Shown here: positions 13,165 to 13,328 of the stretch, piece after piece | Numbering within the stretch: the first letter of the stretch is position 1 | Layout: each line of letters opens with the position of its first letter | Origin: Candidatus Heimdallarchaeota archaeon | Lineage (GTDB): Archaea; Asgardarchaeota; Heimdallarchaeia; Heimdallarchaeales; Kariarchaeaceae | Reading direction: 5' to 3' | Length of the DNA stretch: 13,328 nt | NCBI GenBank assembly: GCA_030668165.1 | Contig: DAOUUM010000036.1 | Location: forward strand, 1-13,328 | Program-made: the position numbers and the translations under genes | The notes under the pieces: generated by a model | What the model saw: the letters and a program-made list of their open reading frames with translations, nothing else | The model's database searches: none | Told to the model about the DNA's origin: nothing

Positions 13165-13328
13165 ATGAGAAAATATGTGATTGGTGGAAACTGGAAAATG
13201 CAGATACCAAAAATAACTGATTCAATCTCAACAGCTAATGAAATTGCTAATGAATTGAAAAAATATAATGTTGAGGTATTCATCTCCCCATCTTCTACCT
13301 CACTTTTTTCAGTTTCTGAGAGACTAAA
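13165..13328 (+). CDS. tpiA: Triosephosphate isomerase (N-terminal 54 residues; runs off the window)
   Basis: The enzyme interconverts dihydroxyacetone phosphate and glyceraldehyde-3-phosphate in glycolysis and gluconeogenesis. The visible start MRKYVIGGNWKMQ holds the substrate-binding Asn and Lys of the family signature GGNWKM. It is followed by a helix (SISTANEIANELKKY) and the second strand VEVFISPSSTSLF, matching the (V/I)-x-(V/I)-x-P-P-x-x-x-L of the family. The G-N-W-K-M start is that of bacterial, eukaryotic and some archaeal long-form enzymes; the short form typical of most Euryarchaeota begins with a somewhat different N-terminus (NxKxY). The active-site His and Glu lie outside the window. 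The gene diverges from the GDPD-like gene. Confidence 0.92.
   Translation, partial: MRKYVIGGNWKMQIPKITDSISTANEIANELKKYNVEVFISPSSTSLFSVSERL

Overview
The window is AT-rich and densely packed, and it looks archaeal. The best evidence is a gene for an archaeal-type 7S/SRP RNA (about 11393-11723, minus strand). Its 5' and 3' ends pair into helix 1, its Alu domain carries UGUAAC, and its S domain has a GGAA-capped helix 8 with the CAGG/AGCA internal loop. Most genes also have an A/T-rich TATA-like box about 25-27 bases before the chosen start codon and no clear Shine-Dalgarno, which fits leaderless archaeal transcription. Divergent FtsZ/tubulin homologues, a coiled-coil protein with an alpha-solenoid-like head, a MoaD/Urm1-type ubiquitin-fold protein, pyruvate kinase and a long-type triosephosphate isomerase make an Asgard archaeon (Heimdallarchaeia-like) plausible. 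That lineage call is an inference from gene flavour, not a placement.

Layout. 1-952: the 5' end of a RidA gene (minus) diverges from a plsY-like glycerol-3-phosphate acyltransferase (plus). 942-4782 (minus): a three-gene cluster with two different FtsZ/tubulin-superfamily proteins on either side of a roughly 7-TM membrane protein. It is headed by a 20-bp perfect palindrome that contains the likely TATA box. 4783-5175: a 393-bp stretch without a recognised gene, holding a short direct repeat and a strong inverted repeat. 5176-6663 (minus): pyruvate kinase. 6887-8878 (plus): a large helical / beta-sandwich / coiled-coil protein. 8879-9133 (minus): a ubiquitin-fold protein ending in GG. It shares a tandemly duplicated 35-bp promoter element with the divergent gene at 9225-10115 (plus), a degenerate AlkA-like HhH-GPD protein. 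10186-11355 (plus): a SCP-x/archaeal-type thiolase. 11393-11723 (minus): SRP RNA. 11868-12140 (minus): a small two-TM protein. 12211-13026 (minus): a glycerophosphodiester phosphodiesterase-like protein whose HRG motif sits at the C-terminus instead of the N-terminus. 13165-13328 (plus): the start of triosephosphate isomerase.

Functional themes. Central metabolism is represented by pyruvate kinase, triosephosphate isomerase, thiolase and RidA. Glycerophospholipid chemistry is represented by PlsY and the GDPD, which is notable in an archaeon because PlsY makes bacterial-type acyl-glycerol-3-phosphate. The most promising undescribed system is the tubulin-like / membrane protein / tubulin-like cluster. 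The two tubulin-like proteins have non-canonical nucleotide-loop signatures, and the membrane protein gene is preceded by an in-frame coding-looking stretch broken by a TAA. The second notable case is the apparently circularly permuted GDPD.
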